From contig JBGCDS010000005.1 in assembly GCA_045105615.1 (NCBI GenBank), positions 1 through 57,369 on the forward strand: DNA of 57,369 nucleotides. Direction: 5' to 3'. Below are positions 44,920-53,351 of this stretch, one piece after another. Both the position numbers and the translations under genes were made by a program. Source of the DNA: UBA1858 sp045105615. Its GTDB lineage: Bacteria; Pseudomonadota; Gammaproteobacteria; UBA4575. The stretch's first letter is position 1; every line of letters starts with the position of its first letter. Below the pieces are notes generated by a model. The model did not search any database. It saw only the letters and a program-made list of their open reading frames with translations, and was not told the DNA's origin.

Positions 44920-46395
44920 ATGAAAAAAATTTACTCATCACAACGTAGGAAGTTATTAAAAAGTACTGGTTTTTTAACCGCTGCTTCTTTATTACCTACC
45001 ACCTATCTTAGTGCTAACAACATTAACACTACATCACCATCATCAGATATTAATACCGATATTATCAAAAACGTGATTGAGTTAACTAAGGGTAAGGACG
45101 TGACTCTTTCAATTCTCCAGCCCGAAGGTTCATTAGGTAATGTACTACCAACGGGTGATTTGTTTTACAAGCACACCGGTGTAACTATCAAATATATTGA
45201 AGCCTCATTAGATGAAATAAATTCAAAAATAATGGCTCAATCATTATCCAACAACACATATTTTGATATTGCACTACCTGCTACATTTGGATTACCTGAC
45301 TTAGTTGAAGCTGGCGCAATTCGAGATTTGACTGATTACGCTGCTAAGTACGAACCAGAAGATTACAGGACTAGCATGCTTTATCCAATTGGCGATTATT
45401 ACAAAAATAAATTTTATGGATATCAGACTGATGGTGATACTTACCTCATGTTTTATAACAAAGCATGGCTAGAAGATGATACTGAAAAGAAAAATTTTGA
45501 AGAAAATTATGGATACCCTTTAGACATACCAGGTACATGGCAACAATTAGATCAAATGATTGAATTTTTCAATCGTCCCAATGAAAATAAATATGGGGGT
45601 GCTTTATTTCGCAATAAAGACTATTTAGCTTGGGAATGGTGGACAAGATTTCATGCAAAAGGTTACTTTCCATTCAATGATCAACTAGAACCACAAATTA
45701 ATTCAATGCCAGGTATCGAAGCATTACAAGAACTAATAAACACAAGTAAAAATTTATACCCTGAATGTAGATCTAGTGGCTTATTTGATAATTGGGAGTA
45801 TTTTTCTCAAGGCAATATATTTTGTAATATAGGCTGGGGCGGCACACAAAAGTATCTCAATAGTGTCAATTCAAACATTCGAAATAGCCTAGCCTTTAGC
45901 TCAACTCCAGGCGGGATAGTCAAGGATGATTTGTTACATGTACCATATTTCAATTGGGGCTGGAATTACACAGTATCAAGCTTTACCAATGAGCCTGAAG
46001 TCGCTTTTCTTTATACCCTATTTGCATGTAGTCCTTCTATGTCGACTCTAGCTGTTCAATATCCTGATGGATATTTTGATCCTTTTAGGAATGAGCATTA
46101 TGAAGATGAAAAAATCATAGAAACTTATAGCAAACCATTTTTAGATGCACATCAATTCAGCATGAAAAATAGCATTCCTGATTTATATCTCACAGGGCAA
46201 GGTGATTACTGGGATGCATTGAAAGATAATTTAGATTTAGCTAACCGAGGCAAAATAACTGCAAAATTAGCATTGAACACTACTGCAAAAATTTGGAGTC
46301 AAATAAGTTCTCGTCACGGCAAAAAAAGTCAGTTAGAACAATGGAAGTACTTGAAAGCACATTACCCTGAAAATATCAGAAACAAATTAATATAG
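44920..46395 (+). CDS. Tat-exported extracellular solute-binding protein
   Basis: 491 residues, type 1 (sugar-type) ABC solute-binding fold. The N-terminus has a twin-arginine signal, S-Q-R-R-K-L-L-K-S-T-G-F-L. A mature periplasmic protein follows with typical cues: D-L-T-D-Y-A, T-D-G-D-T-Y-L-M-F-Y-N-K-A-W-L, P-G-T-W-Q-Q-L-D-Q-M (substrate-lobe aromatic) and W-G-W-N-Y-T. No permease or ATPase is adjacent; instead it lies between a sensor kinase and a response regulator, so it may act as a ligand-presenting receptor. Tat export suggests a folded or cofactor-bound protein. Confidence 0.82.
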   Translation: MKKIYSSQRRKLLKSTGFLTAASLLPTTYLSANNINTTSPSSDINTDIIKNVIELTKGKDVTLSILQPEGSLGNVLPTGDLFYKHTGVTIKYIEASLDEINSKIMAQSLSNNTYFDIALPATFGLPDLVEAGAIRDLTDYAAKYEPEDYRTSMLYPIGDYYKNKFYGYQTDGDTYLMFYNKAWLEDDTEKKNFEENYGYPLDIPGTWQQLDQMIEFFNRPNENKYGGALFRNKDYLAWEWWTRFHAKGYFPFNDQLEPQINSMPGIEALQELINTSKNLYPECRSSGLFDNWEYFSQGNIFCNIGWGGTQKYLNSVNSNIRNSLAFSSTPGGIVKDDLLHVPYFNWGWNYTVSSFTNEPEVAFLYTLFACSPSMSTLAVQYPDGYFDPFRNEHYEDEKIIETYSKPFLDAHQFSMKNSIPDLYLTGQGDYWDALKDNLDLANRGKITAKLALNTTAKIWSQISSRHGKKSQLEQWKYLKAHYPENIRNKLI

Positions 46396-46425
46396 AATAT
46401 TACATTGAATAAGGAATAATTAGCT

Positions 46426-46866
46426 TTGGATACGTCAAATCAAAAAAGAGCACAAATACTTTTAGTCGAGGATAATCCCGCTGATGTATTACTCATGCAA
46501 GAAGCTTTTAAGAATTCTACGATCGTAGATCAAATGCATGTGGTAGTGGATGGCGAAGAAGCATTAGATTTTCTCAATAAGCAGGGAGAATTCCAACATG
46601 CCGTCAGCCCGGACTTGATTTTATTAGATCTTAATCTACCGAAAATTGATGGTCGCGAAGTATTAATGGAGCTGAATAAAGATCCACAACTACGACGTAT
46701 TCCGGTAATTGTCTTATCTAGCTCTAAAATTGAAAAAGATATTCTTGAATCATACGATAACAGTGCCAATTGTTATATTGTTAAGCCTATTGAGTTGGAT
46801 AAATTTGTCAAAATTATCGAAACTATCGAGAGTTTTTGGTTTGGTTTAGCTTCATTACCTAACTAA
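46426..46866 (+). CDS. Single-domain response regulator (Rcp1/CheY-like)
   Basis: 146 residues, one receiver domain: acidic pair E-D-N-P-A-D-V-L-L-M-Q-E-A, phospho-acceptor Asp in L-I-L-L-D-L-N-L-P, Thr/Ser in V-L-S-S-S-K and Lys in V-K-P-I. No output domain. The start is TTG at 46426 with AAGGAA 9 bases upstream. It follows the solute-binding protein after 30 bases and is probably co-transcribed; the kinase at 42892 is the likely partner. Confidence 0.88.
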   Translation: MDTSNQKRAQILLVEDNPADVLLMQEAFKNSTIVDQMHVVVDGEEALDFLNKQGEFQHAVSPDLILLDLNLPKIDGREVLMELNKDPQLRRIPVIVLSSSKIEKDILESYDNSANCYIVKPIELDKFVKIIETIESFWFGLASLPN

Positions 46867-47062
46867 AATTTATAATAATTGATTTTACCAGGTTGATTCA
46901 TACAATATCTTTCTTCATATATAACTTTATGTAACAAACATAACCTACTGTAATATATATATAATAGATAATTTTCTCACTCTATAAATTATTTTTATTA
47001 GATTTAGCATGTAATTACATTAGTATATACTAATATATTTACTAACTAGTCTAGGGAAAACA

Positions 47063-47674
47063 ATGAAAAACACAAAATCGATATATGCACTAACAACCTT
47101 TTTCGGAATATTAGCATTAACTACAACAGTATTATTTAGCAATGCATCAGCTGATAGCGAAGTGAATAAGACTGAAATATATAAAGAATCAGGTGATTGC
47201 CAATTACCTGAAGCATTTATGAATGCAGAAAATATGGCAAATGTTGTAGCAGACCCAGCAAAATTCATGCAACTAATTAATTTGATGAGCTCACCACAGA
47301 CTGCTCAATCTATGATGAATTGCTCAACTGATACAGAGCAATGGAGCTTATGGACTAAGAATTTAGGTGATCCTACATTCAAAATGAATGCTGCTGCTGT
47401 ATTCATGAATCCGCAGGTATATATGAATTGGATGACTGCGATGATGAATCCACAAACATTTCAGACCACAATGAATACATTCATGAACCCTGCTCTATAC
47501 ATGCAATGGATGACAGCTATGTCAAACCCTGCGTATTACCAATCAATGTACAAAATGATGGATCCTGCATGGCAACAACAAAGCTCTGCATGGATGATGA
47601 ACCCTGCGAACTACCAACAAATGTTTAATGCATTTACAACTGGTGCTGTAGTAGCGGACGCAACAGTTAAATAA
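47063..47674 (+). CDS. Exported protein of 13-residue Met/Pro repeats
   Basis: 203 residues with a signal peptide (A-L-T-T-F-F-G-I-L-A-L-T-T-T-V-L-F-S-N-A-S-A). From about residue 75 the chain is built of 13-residue units, each starting [N/D/S]-P: N-P-Q-V-Y-M-N-W-M-T-A-M-M, then N-P-Q-T-F..., N-P-A-L-Y..., a 12-residue unit, D-P-A-W..., N-P-A-N-Y.... Aromatic residues fall at position 5 and Met/Trp at 8-9 and 12-13, so each unit probably forms a short amphipathic helix. Two earlier units (D-P-A-K-F and D-P-T-F-K) show the repeat once spanned more of the protein. One Cys is in the N-terminal part. Function unknown. Confidence 0.75.
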   Translation: MKNTKSIYALTTFFGILALTTTVLFSNASADSEVNKTEIYKESGDCQLPEAFMNAENMANVVADPAKFMQLINLMSSPQTAQSMMNCSTDTEQWSLWTKNLGDPTFKMNAAAVFMNPQVYMNWMTAMMNPQTFQTTMNTFMNPALYMQWMTAMSNPAYYQSMYKMMDPAWQQQSSAWMMNPANYQQMFNAFTTGAVVADATVK

Positions 47675-47760
47675 AGCACTTTCTATAGAATTGCAGGAAG
47701 CAAAAGTAGTGTATCTGACTCCCTGGACCTAGAGTAGTAGATACATTACATATAAAATAA

Positions 47761-47793
47761 AAAGCCTCAATCGTTAGATTGGGGCTTTTTTTT
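47761..47793 (+). terminator. Intrinsic terminator after the repeat protein
   Basis: Stem AAAGCCTCAATC / GATTGGGGCTTT with one U-G pair, loop GTTA, then eight T residues on the plus strand; an A-run on the left allows minus-strand action for urtE too. Confidence 0.85.
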
Positions 47794-47812
47794 GATGAAA
47801 AAATAGTGCGAA

Positions 47813-48502
47813 TTAGACTGATAAGTAACTGCTAATTTTTTCAGCATCAACCTCTTCACGAGTATTCTCAAATATAATTTCACCACTCTCAATCACTAAA
47901 ATTCGATCAGCCACAGCAAGTGCAAAATGCAGAACCTGTTCTGAAACAATAATAGTGATATTACGCATTTTCCTAATTTCGTTAAGAATATTTGCAATAT
48001 CTTTAATGATAGAAGGTTGAATACCCTCAGTAGGCTCATCTAAGAGCAATACTTTAGGATTAGTCACTAAGGCACGTGCAATAGCAAGTTGTTGCTGTTG
48101 ACCACCAGATAGATTCCCGCCCTTTCTATGCCTCATCTCATGCAATACAGGAAATAAGGAAAATATTTCATCGGGTATCTTTTTTGATTTAGAGTTTTCT
48201 AATCCCGTTTCAATATTTTCTTGAACTGATAAGGTAGGGAAAATCATTCTTCCCTGAGGAACATAAGCGATACCATTGGATACTCTTTCATAACATTCCA
48301 TGTTTGAGACATTAGTGTCATTAATAGTAATACTCCCATGATTCACAGGTAACACACCAATCAATGATTTAAATAAAGTTGTTTTACCCATTCCATTTCT
48401 ACCCATAATAGCAATAGTTTGGTTATCTTCAGCAGTAAAAGATAAATCGTTAATGACTTTACTTTGACCATATGACACTTGGATATTTTCCACATTTAAC
48501 AT
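47813..48502 (-). CDS. urtE: Urea/short-chain amide ABC transporter ATPase UrtE-like
   Basis: 229 residues, LivF-like ATPase. Walker A G-R-N-G-M-G-K-T-T, signature L-S-G-G-Q-Q-Q-Q-L-A, Walker B L-L-L-D-E-P-T-E-G-I-Q and H-loop variant S-E-Q are seen; G-R-M-I-F-P-T-L-S-V-Q-E-N-I is typical of UrtE. Last gene of the five-gene transporter unit (urtA to urtE, minus strand). It powers uptake with UrtD. Confidence 0.85.
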   Translation of the reverse strand: MLNVENIQVSYGQSKVINDLSFTAEDNQTIAIMGRNGMGKTTLFKSLIGVLPVNHGSITINDTNVSNMECYERVSNGIAYVPQGRMIFPTLSVQENIETGLENSKSKKIPDEIFSLFPVLHEMRHRKGGNLSGGQQQQLAIARALVTNPKVLLLDEPTEGIQPSIIKDIANILNEIRKMRNITIIVSEQVLHFALAVADRILVIESGEIIFENTREEVDAEKISSYLSV

Positions 48503-48534
48503 AACTTCATCCTCTAGTATTAATAGCCTTTAAT

Positions 48535-49287
48535 TTAATGACCCAAATAAACTTCAATAACATCTTCATTAGCTTTAACTTCATTCATAGGCCCTTCTGC
48601 TAGTAACTTACCTTGATGCAACACGGTGACCTTGCTCGCAATTTTTTCAACAAAATCCATATCATGCTCAATTACAATAACACTTCGCCCTTCACAGATT
48701 CTTTTTAATAATTCAGCTGTTTGGTCACGCTCCCTCACACTCATCCCCGCAACAGGTTCGTCTAGCATCAATAATTCCGGGTCTTGGATTAACAACATAC
48801 CAATCTCTAACCATTGTTTTTGACCATGACTCAACAATGAAGCTTCTATGTTTAAATGTTCTTCTAAAAATATTTCTTTAGCGATTCGATGAATTTCTTT
48901 GTCAACTACTTCTGTAGTTTTAAAGAAAATTGCACTTAATACATTTCTGGCCTGCGGGTATGATACTTCTAAATTTTCATAAACAGATAAATTTTCATAA
49001 ATGGATGGTGTTTGAAATTTCCTTCCAACACCGGCGTGAACAATCTGATGTTCTGACATTTTAGTTAATTCATGATTCTTGAATTTAATAAATCCAGAGC
49101 TTGCAGATGTTTTCCCACAAATCAAATCCAACAATGTTGTCTTCCCTGCACCATTGGGACCAATAATAACTCTCAACTCATTTTGATCGATATACATAGT
49201 CACATTATCAACCGCCTTAAATCCATCAAAGGAAACGGTTAGATCCTCTATACTTAATACATAGTCAGTATTATTACCTTCAGCCAT
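48535..49287 (-). CDS. urtD: Urea/short-chain amide ABC transporter ATPase UrtD-like
   Basis: 250 residues, LivG-like ATPase. Walker A G-P-N-G-A-G-K-T-T, G-V-G-R-K-F-Q-T-P-S-I-Y-E-N-L-S-V (typical of UrtD), signature-like L-S-H-G-Q-K-Q-W-L (the usual S-G-G replaced by S-H-G), Walker B L-M-L-D-E-P-V-A-G-M and H-loop E-H-D. The S-H-G-Q-K-Q-W-L form is the usual one in UrtD. Second-to-last gene of the unit. Confidence 0.87.
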   Translation of the reverse strand: MAEGNNTDYVLSIEDLTVSFDGFKAVDNVTMYIDQNELRVIIGPNGAGKTTLLDLICGKTSASSGFIKFKNHELTKMSEHQIVHAGVGRKFQTPSIYENLSVYENLEVSYPQARNVLSAIFFKTTEVVDKEIHRIAKEIFLEEHLNIEASLLSHGQKQWLEIGMLLIQDPELLMLDEPVAGMSVRERDQTAELLKRICEGRSVIVIEHDMDFVEKIASKVTVLHQGKLLAEGPMNEVKANEDVIEVYLGH

Positions 49288-49310
49288 GAGAGATTCCTTT
49301 TTATTTAGAT

Positions 49311-50468
49311 TTATTCAGTCACTGCTGATGTAGCTGCAGAAATTTTTTCTTTTGTCTCACCATTCCCAGATGAATCACTATCCTTACCTTTTTTCAATTT
49401 ATACTTCTCAACAAGCGAGTTATAAATACCAGCAAGTCCATTTGGAAAAGCCATAACTACGCCAATAAACAACGCCCCCATAAGGAATAACCATACCTCT
49501 GGAAAACTTTCGGAGAATAATGTTTTGCCATAGTTTACTAACAGTGTTCCGTAAATTGCACCAATCAAGCTCATTCGCCCACCAACTGCAGCAAAAATCA
49601 CCATTTCGATAGAAGGAACAATGCCAACAAAAGATGGGGACATGAACCCTACTTGTAATGTAAACATCGCACCGCCAATCGCTGAAAATGCAGCTGCGAC
49701 ACAGAATATAAATATTTTAAAATTAGCTACGTCGTAACCTGAAAATCTTACTCTGTCTTCTTTATCCTTAAGAGCAAGTAATAATTTCCCAACTTTACCA
49801 TTTAAAATATATCGACCAATTAATACGCACACTGCTAGTAATAATAGGTTGATGTAATAGAGTATATATTTTGAAGAATCGTCTCGAATATCCCAACCAT
49901 GAAGAGTACGTAAATCAGTAATGCCATTCACACCTCCAATTAACCCCTGTTGACCAATAATTAGGATAGTCAATATCGCCGCTACCGCTTGCGTGATAAT
50001 CGCAAAGTAAACACCACTTACACGACGCTTAAACATCGCCGCACCAATAATGTAAGCAAACATTGTTGGCACCACCAGAACAGCCACTAATGCAAATGAA
50101 AAACTCTCAAATGGCACCCAAAACCAGGGTAACTCAGTCAACTGGTTCCAATCCATGAAATCAGGAATACCGGGTGTTGATTGAATAGCGGTTGTTACCG
50201 GATCAGATGCTTCCAGCTTAAGAAACATAGCCATACAATAACCGCCCAAGCCAAAGAAAATCCCCTGTCCTAAGCTCAAAATACCTCCATACCCCCAACA
50301 TAAGACTAAGCTCATGGCAACAAAGGCATAGGTGAGATATTTACCCACTAAGTTAAGTCGAAATATATCTAATACTAATGGTAATAAGACACCTAAAAAC
50401 ACTAATATTACAATGAGTCCAACAATATCAGTTCTATTGCCTAACATTCTTTTCAAAGCGATATTCAT
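49311..50468 (-). CDS. urtC: Urea/short-chain amide ABC transporter permease UrtC-like
   Basis: 385 residues, LivM-like permease with about 10 membrane segments. W-G-Y-G-G-I-L-S-L-G-Q-G-I-F-F-G-L-G-G-Y is the family signature, and F-S-G-Y-D-V-A-N-F-K and G-G-A-M-F-T-L-Q-V-G-F-M-S-P near the C-terminus agree with UrtC. A charged Ser/Gly-rich tail of about 25 residues (K-G-K-D-S-D-S-S-G-N-G) follows. Starts 11 bases after urtB. Confidence 0.88.
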   Translation of the reverse strand: MNIALKRMLGNRTDIVGLIVILVFLGVLLPLVLDIFRLNLVGKYLTYAFVAMSLVLCWGYGGILSLGQGIFFGLGGYCMAMFLKLEASDPVTTAIQSTPGIPDFMDWNQLTELPWFWVPFESFSFALVAVLVVPTMFAYIIGAAMFKRRVSGVYFAIITQAVAAILTILIIGQQGLIGGVNGITDLRTLHGWDIRDDSSKYILYYINLLLLAVCVLIGRYILNGKVGKLLLALKDKEDRVRFSGYDVANFKIFIFCVAAAFSAIGGAMFTLQVGFMSPSFVGIVPSIEMVIFAAVGGRMSLIGAIYGTLLVNYGKTLFSESFPEVWLFLMGALFIGVVMAFPNGLAGIYNSLVEKYKLKKGKDSDSSGNGETKEKISAATSAVTE

Positions 50469-50479
50469 AGAAACTCTCC

Positions 50480-51406
50480 TTATTTTCTAACTTTGATTGA
50501 GAACAAACCTTCGGGTTTGATCATCAATATGATAATGACAGTTAATAGCGTAAGTACTTTTGCCATAGAACCAGAAAGGAAAAATTCCATAATTGATTGT
50601 GCTTGTGCAATTGAAAATGCCGATGCAATCGTCCCCAATAAACTCGCTGCACCACCAAATACCACGACTAAAAATGTATCAACAATATATAAAGAACCAC
50701 TAGTAGGGCCTGTTGATGCAATTGTTGTGAATACAGCGCCTGCTATTCCTGCAATTCCACAGCCAAAGGCAAAAGTATATCGGTCAACTCTTTGAGTATT
50801 AATACCTGCCGCACCACTCATGACTCGATTTTGTGTGGTGGCGCGAATGCGCAAACCCCAACGTGATTTATACAACATATAAAATACAGCTAGTGTTAAA
50901 ACAAATGTCACAGAAACCACTAACATACCGTTAATAGGAATTTCAATAATGTCTGTTAGTTGATAAGAACCCAGCAACCAATCTGGTAATGTTGGGCTTA
51001 CTTCTCGTGCACCAAAGGTAGATCTGAAAATTTGTTGCATGATTAAGCTCAGACCCCATGTAGCTAATAATGTATCTAGTGGCCTTTTATATAAATGCCT
51101 CACCATTCCCAATTCAACTAAATATCCAACAAGAAATGCAATCAAAAATGCTATAATAATCGCGAGAAAGAAATAATAATCCATGAAACCTGGGACATAT
51201 TTTTCAGTAAGCACTGAAATAAGGTAAGTTGTATATGCACCAATAGTCAGGAATTCACCATGAGCCATGTTGATAACTTGCATTTGCCCAAAAATAATTG
51301 CTAATCCCAAAGCCATCAATAAGAAAACACAAAATAAACTTAATCCGGAAAATCCTTGCATTGCGAATATTGAGCCTAGCTCAGATGCCGAATAATCAGA
51401 AAACAT
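50480..51406 (-). CDS. urtB: Urea/short-chain amide ABC transporter permease UrtB-like
   Basis: 308 residues, LivH-like permease with eight or so membrane segments: M-A-L-G-L-A-I-I-F-G-Q-M-Q-V-I-N-M-A-H-G-E-F, then L-L-A-T-W-G-L-S-L-I-M-Q-Q and the transmembrane-coupling region G-C-G-I-A-G-I-A-G. It lacks the N-terminal extension of about 200 residues seen in many proteobacterial UrtB proteins and so resembles the cyanobacterial or FmdE-like form. The 110-base gap to urtA holds a strong hairpin. Confidence 0.87.
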   Translation of the reverse strand: MFSDYSASELGSIFAMQGFSGLSLFCVFLLMALGLAIIFGQMQVINMAHGEFLTIGAYTTYLISVLTEKYVPGFMDYYFFLAIIIAFLIAFLVGYLVELGMVRHLYKRPLDTLLATWGLSLIMQQIFRSTFGAREVSPTLPDWLLGSYQLTDIIEIPINGMLVVSVTFVLTLAVFYMLYKSRWGLRIRATTQNRVMSGAAGINTQRVDRYTFAFGCGIAGIAGAVFTTIASTGPTSGSLYIVDTFLVVVFGGAASLLGTIASAFSIAQAQSIMEFFLSGSMAKVLTLLTVIIILMIKPEGLFSIKVRK

Positions 51407-51442
51407 TAGATAACTCCTTTTAATTTAGTATTTATATGCAAT

Positions 51443-51488
51443 ATCGAGTAACAGCAATGATCCCGTGAAAGTATTACTGTTACTCGAT
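51443..51488 (-). repeat. urtA-urtB intercistronic hairpin
   Basis: Perfect 12-bp inverted repeat ATCGAGTAACAG / CTGTTACTCGAT (51443-51454 and 51477-51488), plus an inner AAT/ATT pair. No T-run, so it is not a classical terminator; such structures after a solute-binding-protein gene usually block 3' decay and raise its mRNA level over that of the permeases. Confidence 0.7.
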
Positions 51489-51517
51489 TGCATGATTAAG
51501 TTAAATACCTAATGAAT

Positions 51518-52744
51518 TTATTGATAACCTTCAGGAAAAGGATTTGGCTCAATCAGATCAGATTCATATATCACTTCAAATTGACCATCAGCTTTAGCTA
51601 AACCAATTCGCGTCTTACTCCATAAGTGATGATTAGTGTCGTGAATCCGAACATATCCTTCAGGAGCTGTTGTTAACTCAATACCACCAGAAGCTTCAGC
51701 AATTTTATCAATGTCAAAACTACCTGCTTTTTCAACAGCGGCCTTCCACAACCATGGACCGAGATAGGCAGCTTGAGTGACGTCACCTATCACACTATCT
51801 TCACCCCACATTTCTTTAAATGCTTTCACAAACGCCTTATTATTTTCATTATCAAGACTTTGGAAATACTTCATAGCTGAATAAAATCCTTCAACATTTT
51901 CACCGCCAATGCCAAGCATTTCATCTTCTGTTACAGAAATAGTTAATAAAGTCCATTTATCTGATGTGATACCCGCAGCTTTTAACTGCTTATACCAAGA
52001 TACGTTACTACCACCTACAACAATACTGTAGATAACATCAGGCTTCTTTAGCTTAATTTTATTAATCAACGAACCGAAATTTGTATGACCTAATGGATAG
52101 TATTCTTCTCCAACAACCTTGCCACCCAATACATTTTCAATGTGCTTACGTGCAATTTTGTTAGAAGTACGAGGCCAAATATAATCAGATCCAATTAAAT
52201 AGAAAGTTTTAGCGCCTTTCTTTTCCTTAATCCAATCCAAACCAGCAATAATTTGTTGTGTTGCTTCTTGACCCGTATAAATTACATTTTTAGACTGCTC
52301 AAGTCCTTCGTAAAATGTTGGGTAATAAAGCATGCCATTTTCTTTTTCAAATACTGGCAATACCGCTTTACGTGACGCAGACGTCCAACATCCAAATACA
52401 GCGGCCACCTTATCCTTAACTAACAATTTTCTTGATTTTTCCGCAAAGGTAGGCCAATCACTAGCACCGTCTTCTTGAATCACTTCAATTTTTCGACCTA
52501 GTATTCCACCCATCTCATTAATCTGCTTGATTGCGAGCTTCTCAGCTTCAACCGAACCAGACTCACTGATCGCCATTGTTCCTGTCACTGAATGCAATAT
52601 ACCTACAGTCACCGTATCATCTGTTACAGCTAACCCTGTGGTATTGACAACATCAGTTGGATAATCAGCTGCAAATACATTCTGACTCACTAATAAGAAT
52701 ATTATTAATAATGAGTTCAGAAGATTAAACTTAAACTTGTGCAT
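51518..52744 (-). CDS. urtA: Urea/short-chain amide solute-binding protein UrtA-like
   Basis: 408 residues from the ATG at 52744 (GGAG 8 bases upstream; frame open to 52795). Signal peptide K-F-N-L-L-N-S-L-L-I-I-F-L-L-V-S-Q-N-V-F-A, then the Leu/amide-binding fold: V-G-I-L-H-S-V-T-G-T-M-A-I-S-E, E-D-G-A-S-D-W-P-T-F-A and C-W-T-S-A-S-R-K-A-V, all UrtA/FmdD/AmiC features. Periplasmic. Formamidase is encoded upstream on the same strand, so formamide or another short amide may be the ligand in place of urea; no urease is in the window. Confidence 0.85.
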   Translation of the reverse strand: MHKFKFNLLNSLLIIFLLVSQNVFAADYPTDVVNTTGLAVTDDTVTVGILHSVTGTMAISESGSVEAEKLAIKQINEMGGILGRKIEVIQEDGASDWPTFAEKSRKLLVKDKVAAVFGCWTSASRKAVLPVFEKENGMLYYPTFYEGLEQSKNVIYTGQEATQQIIAGLDWIKEKKGAKTFYLIGSDYIWPRTSNKIARKHIENVLGGKVVGEEYYPLGHTNFGSLINKIKLKKPDVIYSIVVGGSNVSWYKQLKAAGITSDKWTLLTISVTEDEMLGIGGENVEGFYSAMKYFQSLDNENNKAFVKAFKEMWGEDSVIGDVTQAAYLGPWLWKAAVEKAGSFDIDKIAEASGGIELTTAPEGYVRIHDTNHHLWSKTRIGLAKADGQFEVIYESDLIEPNPFPEGYQ

Positions 52745-52790
52745 TTTTCTATCTCCGAAGTTAATGTAAATCATGTTCGAAGATAAACAT

Positions 52791-52806
52791 TGCAACTAGA
52801 GTGCCA
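52791..52806 (-). promoter_or_regulatory. Sigma-54 promoter of urtA
   Basis: Minus strand TGGCAC-T-CTAG-TTGCA matches the consensus TGGCACG-N4-TTGCW at 9 of the 10 fixed positions with exact spacing. It predicts a transcript start near 52780, giving a 36-base leader to urtA. Confidence 0.8.
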
Positions 52807-52909
52807 ACAACGTTTTTACTGATGAATAGACTAGTTATAACTATAACTATTCTTGAAATAATTTTTTATGCACTATACTTATTGATTATATTGCTTACTT
52901 AAGATTTTA

Positions 52910-53027
52910 TTGGTGCACAAAATAAATTAAAAATATTTTCAGTATCATAAAATCTATCTAAGTTTTTATTCACTATGAGAATACAATTTATTTGCCTATT
53001 TTAAATGCAAATAAATTGATTGGTGCA
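52910..53027. promoter_or_regulatory. Two TTGGTGCA sites upstream of urtA
   Basis: TTGGTGCA at 52910-52917 and 53020-53027 lie within the similar contexts ATTGGTGCACAA and ATTGGTGCATAA, 110 bases apart and about 105-215 bases upstream of the sigma-54 element, where enhancer-binding proteins act. TTGGTGCA is one half of the NtrC consensus TGCACCA-N-TGGTGCA; no complete palindrome is present. The rest of the 331-base gap (52745-53075) is AT-rich and holds no gene. Confidence 0.5.
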
Positions 53028-53075
53028 TAATAATTTCGCAACTAAAAAAGCTGCTTAGATAAAGATTTAGAGATA

Positions 53076-53339
53076 CTACGAAATATTTGGACGTGTATTT
53101 TGATCAAGTATTTTTTTTACTGTTGAGCAGTGCCATTTTCCATCTCTAGGCGTGACATAATCATTGTTATTAAGATAATCACAAATATCTTGAAGAATTA
53201 AACCATTCTTTCTTAAATTTATAATCTTCGATATAGTTAATTGCTGATCACGATCGATCATTTGATATCCGCTAGGCGCTATCCTCCATCCATAGCGTAT
53301 CCTTCTATAATTCTGATGATCTGCCTTATATGCTCTCAT
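53076..53339 (-). CDS. Recombinase-domain small protein
   Basis: 87 residues covering only the recombinase/helical domain (PF07508-like) of large serine recombinases: R-I-R-Y-G-W-R-I-A-P-S-G-Y, then I-I-N-L-R-K-N-G-L-I-L-Q-D-I-C-D-Y-L-N-N-N and G-K-W-H-C-S-T-V-K-K-I-L. The catalytic N-terminal domain with its serine and the zinc ribbon are absent, and the protein starts cleanly 12 bases after fmdB. It is probably a DNA-binding remnant or domesticated regulator, not an active recombinase. Confidence 0.7.
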   Translation of the reverse strand: MRAYKADHQNYRRIRYGWRIAPSGYQMIDRDQQLTISKIINLRKNGLILQDICDYLNNNDYVTPRDGKWHCSTVKKILDQNTRPNIS

Positions 53340-53351
53340 CTAACTCACACA

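Noticed and set aside
47428..47628. Second frame inside the 13-residue repeat gene
   Set aside because: The frame is a by-product of the repeated codons and has no signal peptide or start context.
53076..53339. Possible mobile element (serine recombinase)
   Set aside because: No catalytic domain, no terminal repeats and no target duplication seen; the gene is embedded in an operon.
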